In this document: piece after piece, positions 43,009-51,960 of the stretch | How positions within the stretch are numbered: the stretch's first letter is position 1 | Layout of the letters: the number at the start of each line of letters is the position of its first letter | Assembly: GCF_017592475.1 (NCBI RefSeq) | Contig: NZ_JAGFNP010000014.1 | Coordinates: forward strand, 1-64,000 | Direction of reading: 5' to 3' | Origin: Glycomyces niveus | Lineage (GTDB): Bacteria > Actinomycetota > Actinomycetes > Mycobacteriales > Micromonosporaceae | Length of the DNA stretch: 64,000 nt | Program-made: the position numbers and the translations under genes | Notes under the pieces: generated by a model | The model's database searches: none | Told to the model about the DNA's origin: nothing | What the model saw: only the letters and a program-made list of their open reading frames with translations

Positions 43009-44071
43009 CGCCCCCTTGCTGAAGCTCTCCGGCATGGAGCAGGTCTTCGACACCAAGAAGGGTCCGGTGCCCGCCGTCGGCGGCGTCGACCTCGAGGTCG
43101 AGCCCGGCAAGGTCCTCTGCCTCGTCGGCGAGTCCGGCTGCGGCAAGACCACCACCGCCCGCGCCGCCGCCGGCCTCACCCGGCCCACCGCCGGCACCGT
43201 CGAGTACCGCGGCAAGAACCTCGCGGACATGACCGCCGCCGAACGCGGCCGGTACCGCCGCTCGGTGCAGTACATCCACCAGGACCCGTACGCCGCGCTC
43301 AACCCGACCCGCACCGTCTACTCGACGCTCAGCGCCGGGCTCAAGCGGCACGGCATCGTCAAGAACCGCACCGAGGCCCGCGCCAAGGCCGCCGAGCTCC
43401 TGCAGCTCGTCGACCTCACCCCGCCGGAGTCCTACCTGGACTCCTATCCGCATCAGCTCTCCGGCGGCCAGCGCCAGCGCGTGAACGTTGCGCGCTCGCT
43501 CGCGCTGAACCCGGACCTGCTCATCTGCGACGAGTCGACCTCCATGCTGGACGTCTCGATCCGGGTGAGCCTGCTCAACACCCTCGGGAGGCTGCGCGAC
43601 GAACTCGACGTCGGCTTCCTGTTCATCACCCACGACCTCGCCGTCGCGAAGTACTTCGCGTGGGACGGCGAGATCGCGGTCATGTACCTGGGGAAGGTCG
43701 TCGAGCACGGCCCGACCCCGGAGGTCATCGGGAACCCGCAGCACCCGTACACCAAGGCCCTCATCGGCGCGGTGTGCGAGCCGGACCCTGACCTGGCGAA
43801 GGCCAACCGCGCGGCGGAGCAGCTGCGGTCGGCGGAGATCCCGAGCCTCCGCGACCTGCCCGCCGGGTGCGCCTTCCACCCCCGTTGTCCCGCTTTCGAA
43901 CCGGGCCTGTGCGACACCGCCGAACCGGCCCTCCAGGCCACCCCTTCGCGGAGGCGGTTGTCCTGCCACGTGGTGTCCCGCGACTTGCAGCGGGCGCCGG
44001 ACGCGGACCGGACGATCACCTTCGAGGCCGTGCCCGGCTCACGGCGTCCCGAGCCCGAGACAGCGCACTGA
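43001..44071 (+). CDS. ABC importer ATPase, DppF/OppF type
   Basis: A 356-aa ATPase: Walker A GESGCGKTT, signature LSGGQRQRVNVARSLA, Walker B LLICDESTSMLDVS. In Walker B the usual DEP is DES, a common variant in this subfamily. The C terminus has PYTKALIGAV and CAFHPRCPAFEPGLC, the same Cys-rich end as the partner. The two ATPases form a heterodimer under the permease pair. The last 25 residues are polar and variable. Confidence 0.92.
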   Translation: MSSAPLLKLSGMEQVFDTKKGPVPAVGGVDLEVEPGKVLCLVGESGCGKTTTARAAAGLTRPTAGTVEYRGKNLADMTAAERGRYRRSVQYIHQDPYAALNPTRTVYSTLSAGLKRHGIVKNRTEARAKAAELLQLVDLTPPESYLDSYPHQLSGGQRQRVNVARSLALNPDLLICDESTSMLDVSIRVSLLNTLGRLRDELDVGFLFITHDLAVAKYFAWDGEIAVMYLGKVVEHGPTPEVIGNPQHPYTKALIGAVCEPDPDLAKANRAAEQLRSAEIPSLRDLPAGCAFHPRCPAFEPGLCDTAEPALQATPSRRRLSCHVVSRDLQRAPDADRTITFEAVPGSRRPEPETAH

Positions 44072-44168
44072 CCTCGCGGCCCGGACACCTTTACGGCTCT
44101 ATCCCTACCTCATCTCGATCAACCCGTAGCCCTCACTTTGAAAGACGGCTCAACGAAAGGAACTGGCG

Positions 44169-45956
44169 ATGACCTCTCAGCAATTCGAGCTCAGCCGACG
44201 TCGGCTCATGCAGGCGGTCGGCCTCGGCGCCGGCGCCGTGGCGACGACGAGCGTGCTCGGCGCCTGCCAGGCCAAGGGCTCGGAGGGCGAAGGCGCCTCC
44301 GGGAAGTTCGTCTACGTCTACCCGTTCGACGTGACCACGCAGCACTTCAACGCGGCGATCCCCAATGCGGCCCTGCTGGTCCCGGCCCCGAACGCGGAGC
44401 TGTTCATCCCGCGCCCGGCGATCCTGAACTGGGACAGCCAGGAGTGGATCCCGCAGCTGGCCGAGTCCGTGGACCTCGCCGGCACGACCCTGACGATCAA
44501 GCTGCGCTCGGGTGTCAAGTGGACCGACGGCAACGCCGTGACCGCCAAGGACCTCGTGGGCACGATCTACCTGCAGAAGCTCAACGCCCCGCAGGGCACC
44601 GTCGGCTGGGACCAGCTCACCTCGGCGACCGCCGACGACGACACCACCGTGACGGTGCAGTACTCGGCGGCGTTCCCCGGCGTCGAGCACGGCGCCCTCA
44701 AGGTGCAGGTGCTGCCGCACGCCCGCTACGGCGAGTGGATGGACGAGGCCGAGGCGCTGGTCGCGGCCGGTGCGATCCAGGGCTCCCCGGAGCAGTCGGC
44801 GCTGGCCGAGAAGATCGCCGCTGAGGACTTCAAGGACGCCGAGGGCGGGTTCATCTCCTGCGGCGCCTACAAGTTCAAGGACATCGGCGAGACCGTCATC
44901 ACCATGGAGGTGCACCAGGACGGGCTGTTCGCCGACCAGGTGAAGTTCCAGACGTTCGAGATCCAGAAGGGCGACAACGCCACTTCGGTGCAGCTGCTGC
45001 TGGCGAGCGAGGTGGACTACTCGACGCAGGTGCTCGGCGCGACCGACCGCCAGACGATCGCGGGCGTGCAGGGGCTCAAGGAGCTCTCGACCCCCGGTTA
45101 CGACGGCATCGGCCTGATGCTCAACCAGGGCCGGTTCCCGGAGTTCGCGGACGTCGACGTGCGCAAGGCGTTCATGTACGTGCTCGACACCGAGCAGATC
45201 GGCGAGATCGCGAAGGGCCAGGGCGGCTACTACCTGCCGAAGACGTACACGGGTCTGGCCGACCCGCACGCCGAGGGCCTGTTCGACGACGTTGAGCTCG
45301 AGTACTACTCGGTCGACCACGCGAAGGCGACGAGCCTCCTCGAGGGCGCGGGCTGGAAGAAGGAGTCGGACGGCTGGCACAAGCCGGACGGGTCGCTCGC
45401 GGAGTACACCATCATCGGCGTCGAGGGCTGGACGGACTTCACGCTCTCGGGCGAGCAGGCCGCGGCGCAGTTCAAGGAGTTCGGGCTGCAGATCTCGTAC
45501 GAGAACGTCCCCGAGGACAACCCGTGGGGCATCTGGGGCGCGGGCGACTACGACATCGCGGTGCGCCAGTGGGCGAACCCGTTCGTGCCGTACGTCTACG
45601 GTGCCTGGCAGATGACCTGGTTCACCGACAACGGCTTGACCGCCGACGCGATGGGCATGGGCCTGCCGGTGGACGCGGTCGAGACGGCGACCCAGGGCAC
45701 GGTGAACGTCGCGGAGCTGTACCTCCAGTCCCAGCAGGGGACCGAGGAGGAGCAGATGGCCGCGCACAAGATCCTCGGCGTGGTCTTCAACGAGACCCTG
45801 CCGCGCCTGCCGCTGTTCCTGAACCAGCGCGTCTCGTACGCGGTGGACGGCAAGCGCGTCAAGTCGATCGACCCGGGCGACTACGACCTGAACGACATCT
45901 ACTTCGACAACCCGATCATGGTCCGCATCCTCGAAGGCGCCATCGAGCCCGCTTAG
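44169..45956 (+). CDS. ABC importer substrate-binding lipoprotein (SBP family 5)
   Basis: A 595-aa extracellular binding protein. SRRRLMQAVGLGAGAV is a twin-arginine signal and SVLGAC a lipobox with the acylated Cys near residue 35, so it is a Tat-exported lipoprotein. The mature part has the SBP_bac_5 layout: LTIKLRSGVKWTDGNAVTAKDLVGTI near 100, then the hinge and second lobe. Family 5 proteins bind peptides, nickel or oligosaccharides; this one cannot be assigned. A gap of 97 bases separates it from the ATPase gene, with AAAGGAA before the ATG. Having the binding protein last is less usual than having it first. Confidence 0.9.
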   Translation: MTSQQFELSRRRLMQAVGLGAGAVATTSVLGACQAKGSEGEGASGKFVYVYPFDVTTQHFNAAIPNAALLVPAPNAELFIPRPAILNWDSQEWIPQLAESVDLAGTTLTIKLRSGVKWTDGNAVTAKDLVGTIYLQKLNAPQGTVGWDQLTSATADDDTTVTVQYSAAFPGVEHGALKVQVLPHARYGEWMDEAEALVAAGAIQGSPEQSALAEKIAAEDFKDAEGGFISCGAYKFKDIGETVITMEVHQDGLFADQVKFQTFEIQKGDNATSVQLLLASEVDYSTQVLGATDRQTIAGVQGLKELSTPGYDGIGLMLNQGRFPEFADVDVRKAFMYVLDTEQIGEIAKGQGGYYLPKTYTGLADPHAEGLFDDVELEYYSVDHAKATSLLEGAGWKKESDGWHKPDGSLAEYTIIGVEGWTDFTLSGEQAAAQFKEFGLQISYENVPEDNPWGIWGAGDYDIAVRQWANPFVPYVYGAWQMTWFTDNGLTADAMGMGLPVDAVETATQGTVNVAELYLQSQQGTEEEQMAAHKILGVVFNETLPRLPLFLNQRVSYAVDGKRVKSIDPGDYDLNDIYFDNPIMVRILEGAIEPA

Positions 45957-45980
45957 GTCGCACCCCATAGGGGTCCGTGA

Positions 45981-46080
45981 ACCCGCTCCCCCCGAGCGGG
46001 TCCCGCGGCCCCGCTCCCCGGGCGGCCTGCTCCCGCCCGGGGAGCCCCCAAGCCCGGGCCGGGCCCCAAACCCCGGCCCG
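45981..46080. other. three consecutive small hairpins after the importer operon
   Basis: ACCCGCTC/GAGCGGGT (45981-46001), GCTCCCCGGGCGG/CCGCCCGGGGAGC (46013-46045) and CGGGCCGGG/CCCGGCCCG (46055-46080). All are perfect stems. They precede the main terminator at 46124. Confidence 0.6.
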
Positions 46081-46123
46081 CGCCGCGCACGACCGAGGCG
46101 GGTCAGCGCGGCGAACAAGAAGA

Positions 46124-46155
46124 GCGAGGCCCCGGCCGCCAGGCCGGGGCCTCGC
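46124..46155 (+). terminator. terminator of the ABC importer operon, 14-bp stem
   Basis: GCGAGGCCCCGGCC, loop GCCA, exact complement, followed by TGCTTTC. It is 168 bases past the binding-protein stop. Confidence 0.75.
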
Positions 46156-46176
46156 TGCTTTCAGTTCCGGCGGGCG

Positions 46177-46730
46177 ATGGCGCGGGCTTGCCTTTCGATG
46201 GACGCCAGTCGGGCGAGTCGGCGATGGCGTCGGGCCGAAGCCCGCGCATCGCATACAAGAACCATCACCATCGAGGTTGAGAACCAGCAGGCCATGATCG
46301 CTGATCTCGCCGAACTGGTCGAGCAGCTCCAGCTGGCGGTCGAAGCCCTCCGCTCAACTGGCTCCAGCGGCGGAGCCCCGACAAGTACTCCGACCCCCGG
46401 CGCACTGCCAGGACCCGTTTCCCCATGGAGCCACAGAACCAGAATCGATCGCGCCGACGTGACCCGGCCGCGATTCGCTCCCGACCCGAACCGCCTCCCC
46501 GGCGGACCCCGACGGCGCTGCAAGGCACCTCAGCAAATCAGCAGGACCTGCGCCTAGCAAGCCGACCGGATAGTGTCGTCCTCGCCGAGACTGCCGCCCT
46601 CGACTACTTCGCCGAAACGCTCGGCCGCATGAATCGCTACTCAAGTCACCGGGCCGGCCGCGACGAACGCCAAGTCACGGTCTCGACCAACACCGCCAAG
46701 GAAGACCCGGAGATGGCGACCCTCGTCTGA
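46177..46730 (+). pseudogene. degraded coding remnants, lower GC
   Basis: Two frames carry protein-like text that does not connect. One (46177-46557) contains ITIEVENQQAMIADLAELVEQL, a coiled-coil-like stretch, then a Pro/Thr linker and a basic nonsense-like end. The other (46425-46730) contains AALDYFAETLGRMNRYSSH and ends TAKEDPEMATLV. The base composition is visibly less GC-rich than neighbouring genes. A frameshifted old gene, or two short genes, would both fit. I do not recognise either part. Confidence 0.3.
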
Positions 46731-46744
46731 GCGAGGAGGGCATC

Positions 46745-46852
46745 GTGCTCGATCAGGCCCTTCTGGAACCCGACGGCGACAACCGCCACCACACCCTTGA
46801 CGACATCCTCGCCAAATACCCGGTCCGCGAGATCGAGCAAGTGCTCCTTTGA
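46745..46852 (+). CDS. possible 35-aa ORF
   Basis: A GTG preceded by GAGGAGGG at short spacing opens a 35-codon frame with the text TLDDILAKYPVREIEQVLL near its end. It may be a small gene or the last piece of the remnant just upstream. Nothing else supports it. Confidence 0.2.
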   Translation: MLDQALLEPDGDNRHHTLDDILAKYPVREIEQVLL

Positions 46853-46895
46853 CTCCAGTCGCGAACTCGCCGAGTGTGGGGCCTTCGGGACGACG

Positions 46896-46948
46896 ATTGA
46901 ACGGGTGAGTGCCCGGCCGCTTCGCGGCCGGGCACTCACCCGTTCAAT
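46896..46948 (-). terminator. terminator of the pknA-pknB operon, 25-bp perfect stem
   Basis: Twenty-five bases from 46896 pair exactly with 46924-46948 around a TTC loop. The stem begins two bases after the pknB stop codon. It is the longest perfect hairpin that I found in the window. Confidence 0.85.
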
Positions 46949-46950
46949 TG

Positions 46951-48873
46951 CTAGTTGTTGCCGTCGTTGTTGCAGGGCGGCGGGTCGAGGGCGCCGCAGG
47001 TCTCGGACGGGGACTCGGAGGTCTCGTCGTCGCCGCCTCCGCCGCCGTTGTCCTCGGCGGCGGTGATGGTCACCGTGGAGCCGGGGGCGACCGCCATGCC
47101 GCTGGTGATCTCGCCGTCCTCGTTGGCGACCGAGGCGATGGTCTCGGCGGCCGGGTCGCCCTCGATGTTGACAGTGAGGCCGAGGCCTTGCAGTGTCGCC
47201 TGCAAGTCCGCCGGTGCGGTCGTGGCGTCCCAGGTGATCACGACGCCTTGGGCGGTGATGACCACCATCGAACCCTTGCTGAGGGTCGAACCCTCGCCCT
47301 GGTCCTGTTCGTAGACGACGTCGACCTGGTCGCCTTCGTTGCCGTACTCGACTTCGACCTCGAACCCGGCTTCGGTGAGCGTGCTGGTCGCCAGTTCGAC
47401 GGTCATGCCCTTGACGTTCGGCACCGTGGCCTGGCCGCCCGCGGAGACGGTCAGCGTGATCTCAGTGGTCGGCGGGACCTCGGTCCCGGCCTTCGGGTCC
47501 TGCGTCAGCACCTCGCCGGAAGGCTCGGGGCTCTCCTGCTGGACGATCTTGACCTTGAGGCCCTGGCCTTCGAGCTTAGTTCTCGCCTCGTCCTCGTCGT
47601 CGCCCACGACGTCTTGGACCTTGACGTTCTCAGGGGCGACTCTCACCGTGAGCGTCACCGTGTCGCCCTCATCGACCTCGGCGTTCGGGTCCGGCGTCTG
47701 ATCGGTGACGTAACCGATGTTCGTGTCCTTCGGGTCGGTCGCGACTTCGGTCTCGACCTTCACCTCGAAGCCGTCGTCCTTGAGCGTCTTCTCCGCATCC
47801 GCTTGGAGCTGGCCCACGACGTTCGGCACGTTGACCTTCGACGAGGCCTCCATCGCCTGCATGATCCCCCACGACGCCGCCGTGACCGCGACGAGCGCGA
47901 GGATCACCCCCAGGGCGATCAGCCACGGGCGGCGCTTGCTCGAAGAGGTCGCGATCGGCGTGATCGGGGCCGTCGAGTCGGCGCCGCCGGCGAGGAGCTG
48001 CGTGCGGTCGCCCGCACTCATCACGGCGGGGGCCATCACGGCCTGGCCGCGCGCGGCGCGGATGAGGTCCTCGCGCATCTCCCCGGCCGAGTGGTACCGG
48101 TTCTCGGGGTTCTTCGCGAGCGCCTTCATGATCACGGCGTCGACCGAGTCCGGGACGTTCGGGTTGAGCTCCGACGGCGGCCGGGCCTCTTCCCGCACGT
48201 GCTGGTAGGCCACGGAGACGGGGTTGTCGCCGGTGAACGGCGGGTGCCCCACGAGCAGTTCGTAGAGGACGCAGCCGACCGCGTACACGTCGGAGCGGGC
48301 GTCCACGGTCTCGCCGCGCGCCTGCTCGGGCGAGAGGTACTGCGCGGTGCCGATCACCGCGCTGGTCTGGGTCATGGTCGCCTGGCCGCTCGCGAGCGCG
48401 CGCGCGATGCCGAAGTCCATGACCTTGACCTGGTTGGTGTCCGAGAGCATCACGTTGCCGGGCTTGACGTCCCGGTGGATGATGTGGTGCTTGTGGGAGA
48501 AGTCCAGAGCCGAGCACATGTCCGCCACGACCTCGCACGCCGTCGCCGGGTCGAACCGGCCTTCGGCGAGCAGGACCTCTTTCAGGGTCCGGCCGTTGAC
48601 GAACTCCATCACCATGTACGGGATGCCGGCGTCCTCGCCGGTGTCGAAGACCGCGACGATGTTCGGGTGGTTGAGCGACGCCGAGTTCTGCGCCTCGCGC
48701 TGGAAGCGGATGAGGAACGACTCGTCGCGAGAGAGGTCGGCCCGCAGCAGCTTCACCGCCACGTCGCGGCCGAGTCGGAGGTCCCGGCCACGGTGGACTT
48801 CAGCCATCCCCCCGTAGCCGACGACCTCGCCGATCTCGTATCTGCCGCCTAGCAGGCGGGGCTCTGTCGTCAT
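46951..48873 (-). CDS. pknB: Ser/Thr protein kinase with PASTA domains
   Basis: A 640-aa membrane kinase that senses peptidoglycan fragments and phosphorylates growth and division proteins. Residues about 11-275 are the kinase: GYGGMAEVHRG, DVAVKLL (catalytic Lys), IIHRDVKPGN, MDFGIA, GTAQYLSPEQ. The activation loop carries ATMTQTSAVIGT, like the loop threonines of known PknB. One helix lies at about 313-336 (WLIALGVILALVAVTAASWGI). The outer part has about four PASTA units (VNVPNVVGQ, VKVQDVVGD, ATVPNVKGM, then a diverged last one). The tail ends CGALDPPPCNNDGNN. It is the last gene of the cluster, 70 bases after pknA. Confidence 0.95.
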   Translation of the reverse strand: MTTEPRLLGGRYEIGEVVGYGGMAEVHRGRDLRLGRDVAVKLLRADLSRDESFLIRFQREAQNSASLNHPNIVAVFDTGEDAGIPYMVMEFVNGRTLKEVLLAEGRFDPATACEVVADMCSALDFSHKHHIIHRDVKPGNVMLSDTNQVKVMDFGIARALASGQATMTQTSAVIGTAQYLSPEQARGETVDARSDVYAVGCVLYELLVGHPPFTGDNPVSVAYQHVREEARPPSELNPNVPDSVDAVIMKALAKNPENRYHSAGEMREDLIRAARGQAVMAPAVMSAGDRTQLLAGGADSTAPITPIATSSSKRRPWLIALGVILALVAVTAASWGIMQAMEASSKVNVPNVVGQLQADAEKTLKDDGFEVKVETEVATDPKDTNIGYVTDQTPDPNAEVDEGDTVTLTVRVAPENVKVQDVVGDDEDEARTKLEGQGLKVKIVQQESPEPSGEVLTQDPKAGTEVPPTTEITLTVSAGGQATVPNVKGMTVELATSTLTEAGFEVEVEYGNEGDQVDVVYEQDQGEGSTLSKGSMVVITAQGVVITWDATTAPADLQATLQGLGLTVNIEGDPAAETIASVANEDGEITSGMAVAPGSTVTITAAEDNGGGGGDDETSESPSETCGALDPPPCNNDGNN

Positions 48874-48943
48874 CGCGTTTTACGTCCTCGTGTTCCGTTC
48901 ATCGCGGCTTGATTCTAATCGCTACAACAGGCCCGAAAGCCCG

Positions 48944-50251
48944 CTATTGGTCGTCGCAGTTGGGGTTGCCGAGCATGCAGTCCCCGACTCCCGTACCCCG
49001 GCTGGTCTCCTGGTCCGGGTCCTCGGCCTCGCTGGTCGCGTCGTCGGTCACCGGACTCTCGTTCGAGCTCTGCTCGACCGGGTTATCGGACTCGCCGCCG
49101 TCGTCGCCCGACGGGCTGCCGCCGCCGTTCAACGCGATCAGCAGCCACACGATACCGCCCACCAGGACCAGCGCGGCCGCACCGGCGACCGCCATGATCA
49201 TCGGGCGCTTCGACCCCGGATTGGACGCCGGGGGCGGCGATGCGGCTCCCAGGTTGATCCCGGGAGGCGGCGAGCCCGGCGGGACCTGGCCGCCGGGAGG
49301 GAGGTGCGGGGCCGCGGTCGCCGGGGCGGCGACGCTCGCGGGAGGGCCGCCCATGCTGACCACGCCGGCGCGGCGCGGGAGCTGGCCGACCGGGGGCATG
49401 ACCGAGGTCGACATCGGGTCGGCGTCGACGGCGACGCGCGCGAGCGCGGCCATCTCGGTGGCGCTGGCGAACCGCTGGTGGGGGTTCTTGACCAGGGAGC
49501 GTTCGACGAAGGCCCGCACGCCGGCCGGGATGTCCGGCGGGAGCGGGGGCGGCGGGGTGCGCACGTGGTGGAGCGCGAGTTCGATGGGGTTCTCGGCCTG
49601 GAAGGGCCGGTGCCCGGTGAGGCCGTGGAAGGCCACGACGCCGAGCGAGTACATGTCGGAGGCGGGCAGTACGCCGGTGCCTTCGGCCTGCTCGGGGGCG
49701 ATGTAGGAGGCGGTGCCCATGACCGAGCCGGTGGCGGTGAGGTCGCCGGACGCGCCGGAGCGGGCGATGCCGAAGTCGGTGAGGACGGCCTGGCCGTCCC
49801 GGTCGCGCACGAGGATGTTGCCGGGCTTGATGTCGCGGTGGATGATGCCGCGCTCGTGGGCCTGCTGGAGGGCTTCGGCGGTGGCGGCGATGATCGGCAT
49901 GAGCTCGCGGGCGTCGAGGCGGCCGCGCTCGGCGATGAGGTCGGCGAGGGACTTGCCTTCGATGAACTCCATCACCAGGTAGGCGGTGGTCTCGCCGCTG
50001 GGCAGGTCGGCGTTGCCGAAGTCGTGGACGTTGACGATGTGGGGGTGGGTGAGGGCGGCCACAGTCTTGGCTTCGGCGGTGAAACGCTTGGCGAAACCGG
50101 GCTCGCTGAGGAGCGCGGGGAGCATCGCCTTCACGGCCACGGTGCGTTCGAGCACGGTGTCCTCGGCCCGCCAGACCTCGCCCATGCCGCCTACGGCAAT
50201 GCGCTCGCGCAGGCGATAGCGTTGCCCGAGGAGCATTTCGGGGCTCAACAC
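48944..50251 (-). CDS. pknA: Ser/Thr protein kinase without PASTA domains
   Basis: A 435-aa membrane kinase, partner of PknB in controlling cell shape and division. Kinase residues about 12-270: AVGGMGEVWRAED, VAVKAML, IIHRDIKPGN, TDFGIA, GTASYIAPEQ. A Pro/Gly/Ala-rich juxtamembrane segment (about 285-345) leads to a helix at about 350-372. The outer tail of about 60 residues is acidic and Ser-rich and ends GDCMLGNPNCDDQ. I start at GTG, preceded by GAGGAG. A 251-base gap separates it from pbpA upstream. Confidence 0.93.
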   Translation of the reverse strand: MLSPEMLLGQRYRLRERIAVGGMGEVWRAEDTVLERTVAVKAMLPALLSEPGFAKRFTAEAKTVAALTHPHIVNVHDFGNADLPSGETTAYLVMEFIEGKSLADLIAERGRLDARELMPIIAATAEALQQAHERGIIHRDIKPGNILVRDRDGQAVLTDFGIARSGASGDLTATGSVMGTASYIAPEQAEGTGVLPASDMYSLGVVAFHGLTGHRPFQAENPIELALHHVRTPPPPLPPDIPAGVRAFVERSLVKNPHQRFASATEMAALARVAVDADPMSTSVMPPVGQLPRRAGVVSMGGPPASVAAPATAAPHLPPGGQVPPGSPPPGINLGAASPPPASNPGSKRPMIMAVAGAAALVLVGGIVWLLIALNGGGSPSGDDGGESDNPVEQSSNESPVTDDATSEAEDPDQETSRGTGVGDCMLGNPNCDDQ

Positions 50252-50502
50252 GGCGTCTCCTCACTTCGGTTCAGTAGCAGCTGTCGGCGGAACGGGCATC
50301 CGGGCCGATCAGCTCCGGGGGATCGACGCTTCAGTCTACTGGCAGGCCGCCTTGCACCAGGTCCGTCGCTCGGCGGCACTGCCGCGCGACACCTCGGCCG
50401 CGACCTCTCGGAAGATCCACGCGGCGGGGCGCCGTTCGGTTGCCGCGTCAGGGGATCGTGAGGAAACTGTGTCTTCGCCGCAACCGGGCCGCTTCTACGC
50501 GG
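50252..50502. other. gap between pbpA and pknA, no gene seen
   Basis: 251 bases inside the otherwise tight cluster. I see no protein, no long hairpin and no obvious promoter. It could carry a separate promoter for the kinases. Confidence 0.35.
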
Positions 50503-51960
50503 TCATTCCTCCGCCCCTTCGAGGACGTGCTGCATGAGGTCCCCGGAGATCTCGGCGGCCTTGGCCGACGCCCCTTCGCCATATGAGTCGAGGAACACGC
50601 ACACGGCGACGGCGGGCTCGCCGTCCTTGCCCATGGCCCAGCCGTGGAACCAGCCGTGGTCGGGGTCGGGGTTCTCGCCGTCTTCGGAGTGCTCGGCGGT
50701 GCCGGTCTTGCCGCCGACGGTGTAACCATCGATCTGCGCGGTCCGGCCGGTGCCGTTCTCGACCACCGCCTCCATGAGGATCTGCAGCTCCTGGGCGGTG
50801 TCGAGGTCGATCGCGCGGCCCAGGTCGTCCTCGGCGAACTTCTGGACGGTGTTGCCCTCGGAGTCGGTGAGCTCGGAGACGATCTGCGGGGCCATGCGCT
50901 CGCCGCCGTTGGCGATGGTGGCGGCGATGACCGCATTCTGCAGGACGGTCTCGCGGACCTCCTGCTGGCCGATGCAGGCCTGCGCGCGGAAGGCCTCCTC
51001 GGAGAGGTCGCCGGTCTGCGACGGCACCGTGGACAGCGGCGTCTCGTAGGCCTCGCCGAAGCCGAACGCCTCGGCCATGTCGGTGATCTGCTCGACGCTC
51101 AGCTCCTCGACGCACAGCTTGGCGAAGGTCGTGTTGCACGACTTCTCGAAGGCCTCTTCGAGGGTGTACTCCGCGTTGGGGCACTGGCCCGAGGAGTTCG
51201 TGATCTCGTGGTCGGTGTCGGGGGCGGTGTAGCCGTTCCCGGCCGGGACCATGTCGCTGGCCTTGCCGCCCGCCTCGATGTACGCGGCGGCGACGATGGT
51301 CTTGAACGTCGAGCCGGGCGGGAAGTACTCCTGGCGGGTGAGGTCGAGCATGTCGCCGCTCTCGTCGAGCGCGAGCTTCGCGGCCTCGGAGGTATCGCCG
51401 TTGTTGGAGGAGACCTCGGTGGGGTTCCAGCCGGGGTAGGACGCCTGGGCGAGGATCTTGCCGGTGCGCGGGTCGATCACGACGGCGCCGCCCTTGACGT
51501 CGGCGTCGGCGATCGCGTCGTAGGCCATCTTCTGCAGGTCGGGGTCGACGGTGGTGAGGACGTTGCCGCCGACCTTGCGCTCCTTGAGGATCGTGGCCCA
51601 GAAGTCGTCGAAGGCCACGAGGGAGCTGGTGCCGTTCAGCAGGTCGTTCTCGGTGTACTCGAGGTTGGACGAGCCGTAGCGGAGCGACTTGAAGCCGGTG
51701 ATGTTGCCGAAGTAGTCGCCTTCGGGGTAGTCGCGCTTGAAGGAGTAGTCGCCGCCGTCGGTGGGGACCGACTGGGCGATGACGAGGTCACCGGCGAGGA
51801 TCTGGCCGCGCGGGACCGAGTACTCGGCGACGATGCTCCGGCCGTCGAGCTGCCCCTGGTAGTCGTCGTGGTGGAAGAAGCCCACCCACGTGGACTGGAC
51901 GATGAGGGCGCCCAGGAGGATCAGCGCCAGGACGCCGGTGCGCCGGATGGCCGGGTTCAT
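50503..51960 (-). CDS. pbpA: class B penicillin-binding protein (transpeptidase)
   Basis: A 485-aa transpeptidase that cross-links peptidoglycan with its SEDS partner. One N-terminal helix (about 8-27) anchors it. The transpeptidase motifs are FPPGSTFK (SxxK, nucleophile Ser), the KSCNTTF (SxN) segment, and VGGKTGTAE (KTG). The start overlaps the ftsW stop as ATGA, linking the two enzymes. The frame extends upstream into the ftsW tail but those residues are not family-like. The C terminus ends HVLEGAEE. Confidence 0.94.
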   Translation of the reverse strand: MNPAIRRTGVLALILLGALIVQSTWVGFFHHDDYQGQLDGRSIVAEYSVPRGQILAGDLVIAQSVPTDGGDYSFKRDYPEGDYFGNITGFKSLRYGSSNLEYTENDLLNGTSSLVAFDDFWATILKERKVGGNVLTTVDPDLQKMAYDAIADADVKGGAVVIDPRTGKILAQASYPGWNPTEVSSNNGDTSEAAKLALDESGDMLDLTRQEYFPPGSTFKTIVAAAYIEAGGKASDMVPAGNGYTAPDTDHEITNSSGQCPNAEYTLEEAFEKSCNTTFAKLCVEELSVEQITDMAEAFGFGEAYETPLSTVPSQTGDLSEEAFRAQACIGQQEVRETVLQNAVIAATIANGGERMAPQIVSELTDSEGNTVQKFAEDDLGRAIDLDTAQELQILMEAVVENGTGRTAQIDGYTVGGKTGTAEHSEDGENPDPDHGWFHGWAMGKDGEPAVAVCVFLDSYGEGASAKAAEISGDLMQHVLEGAEE

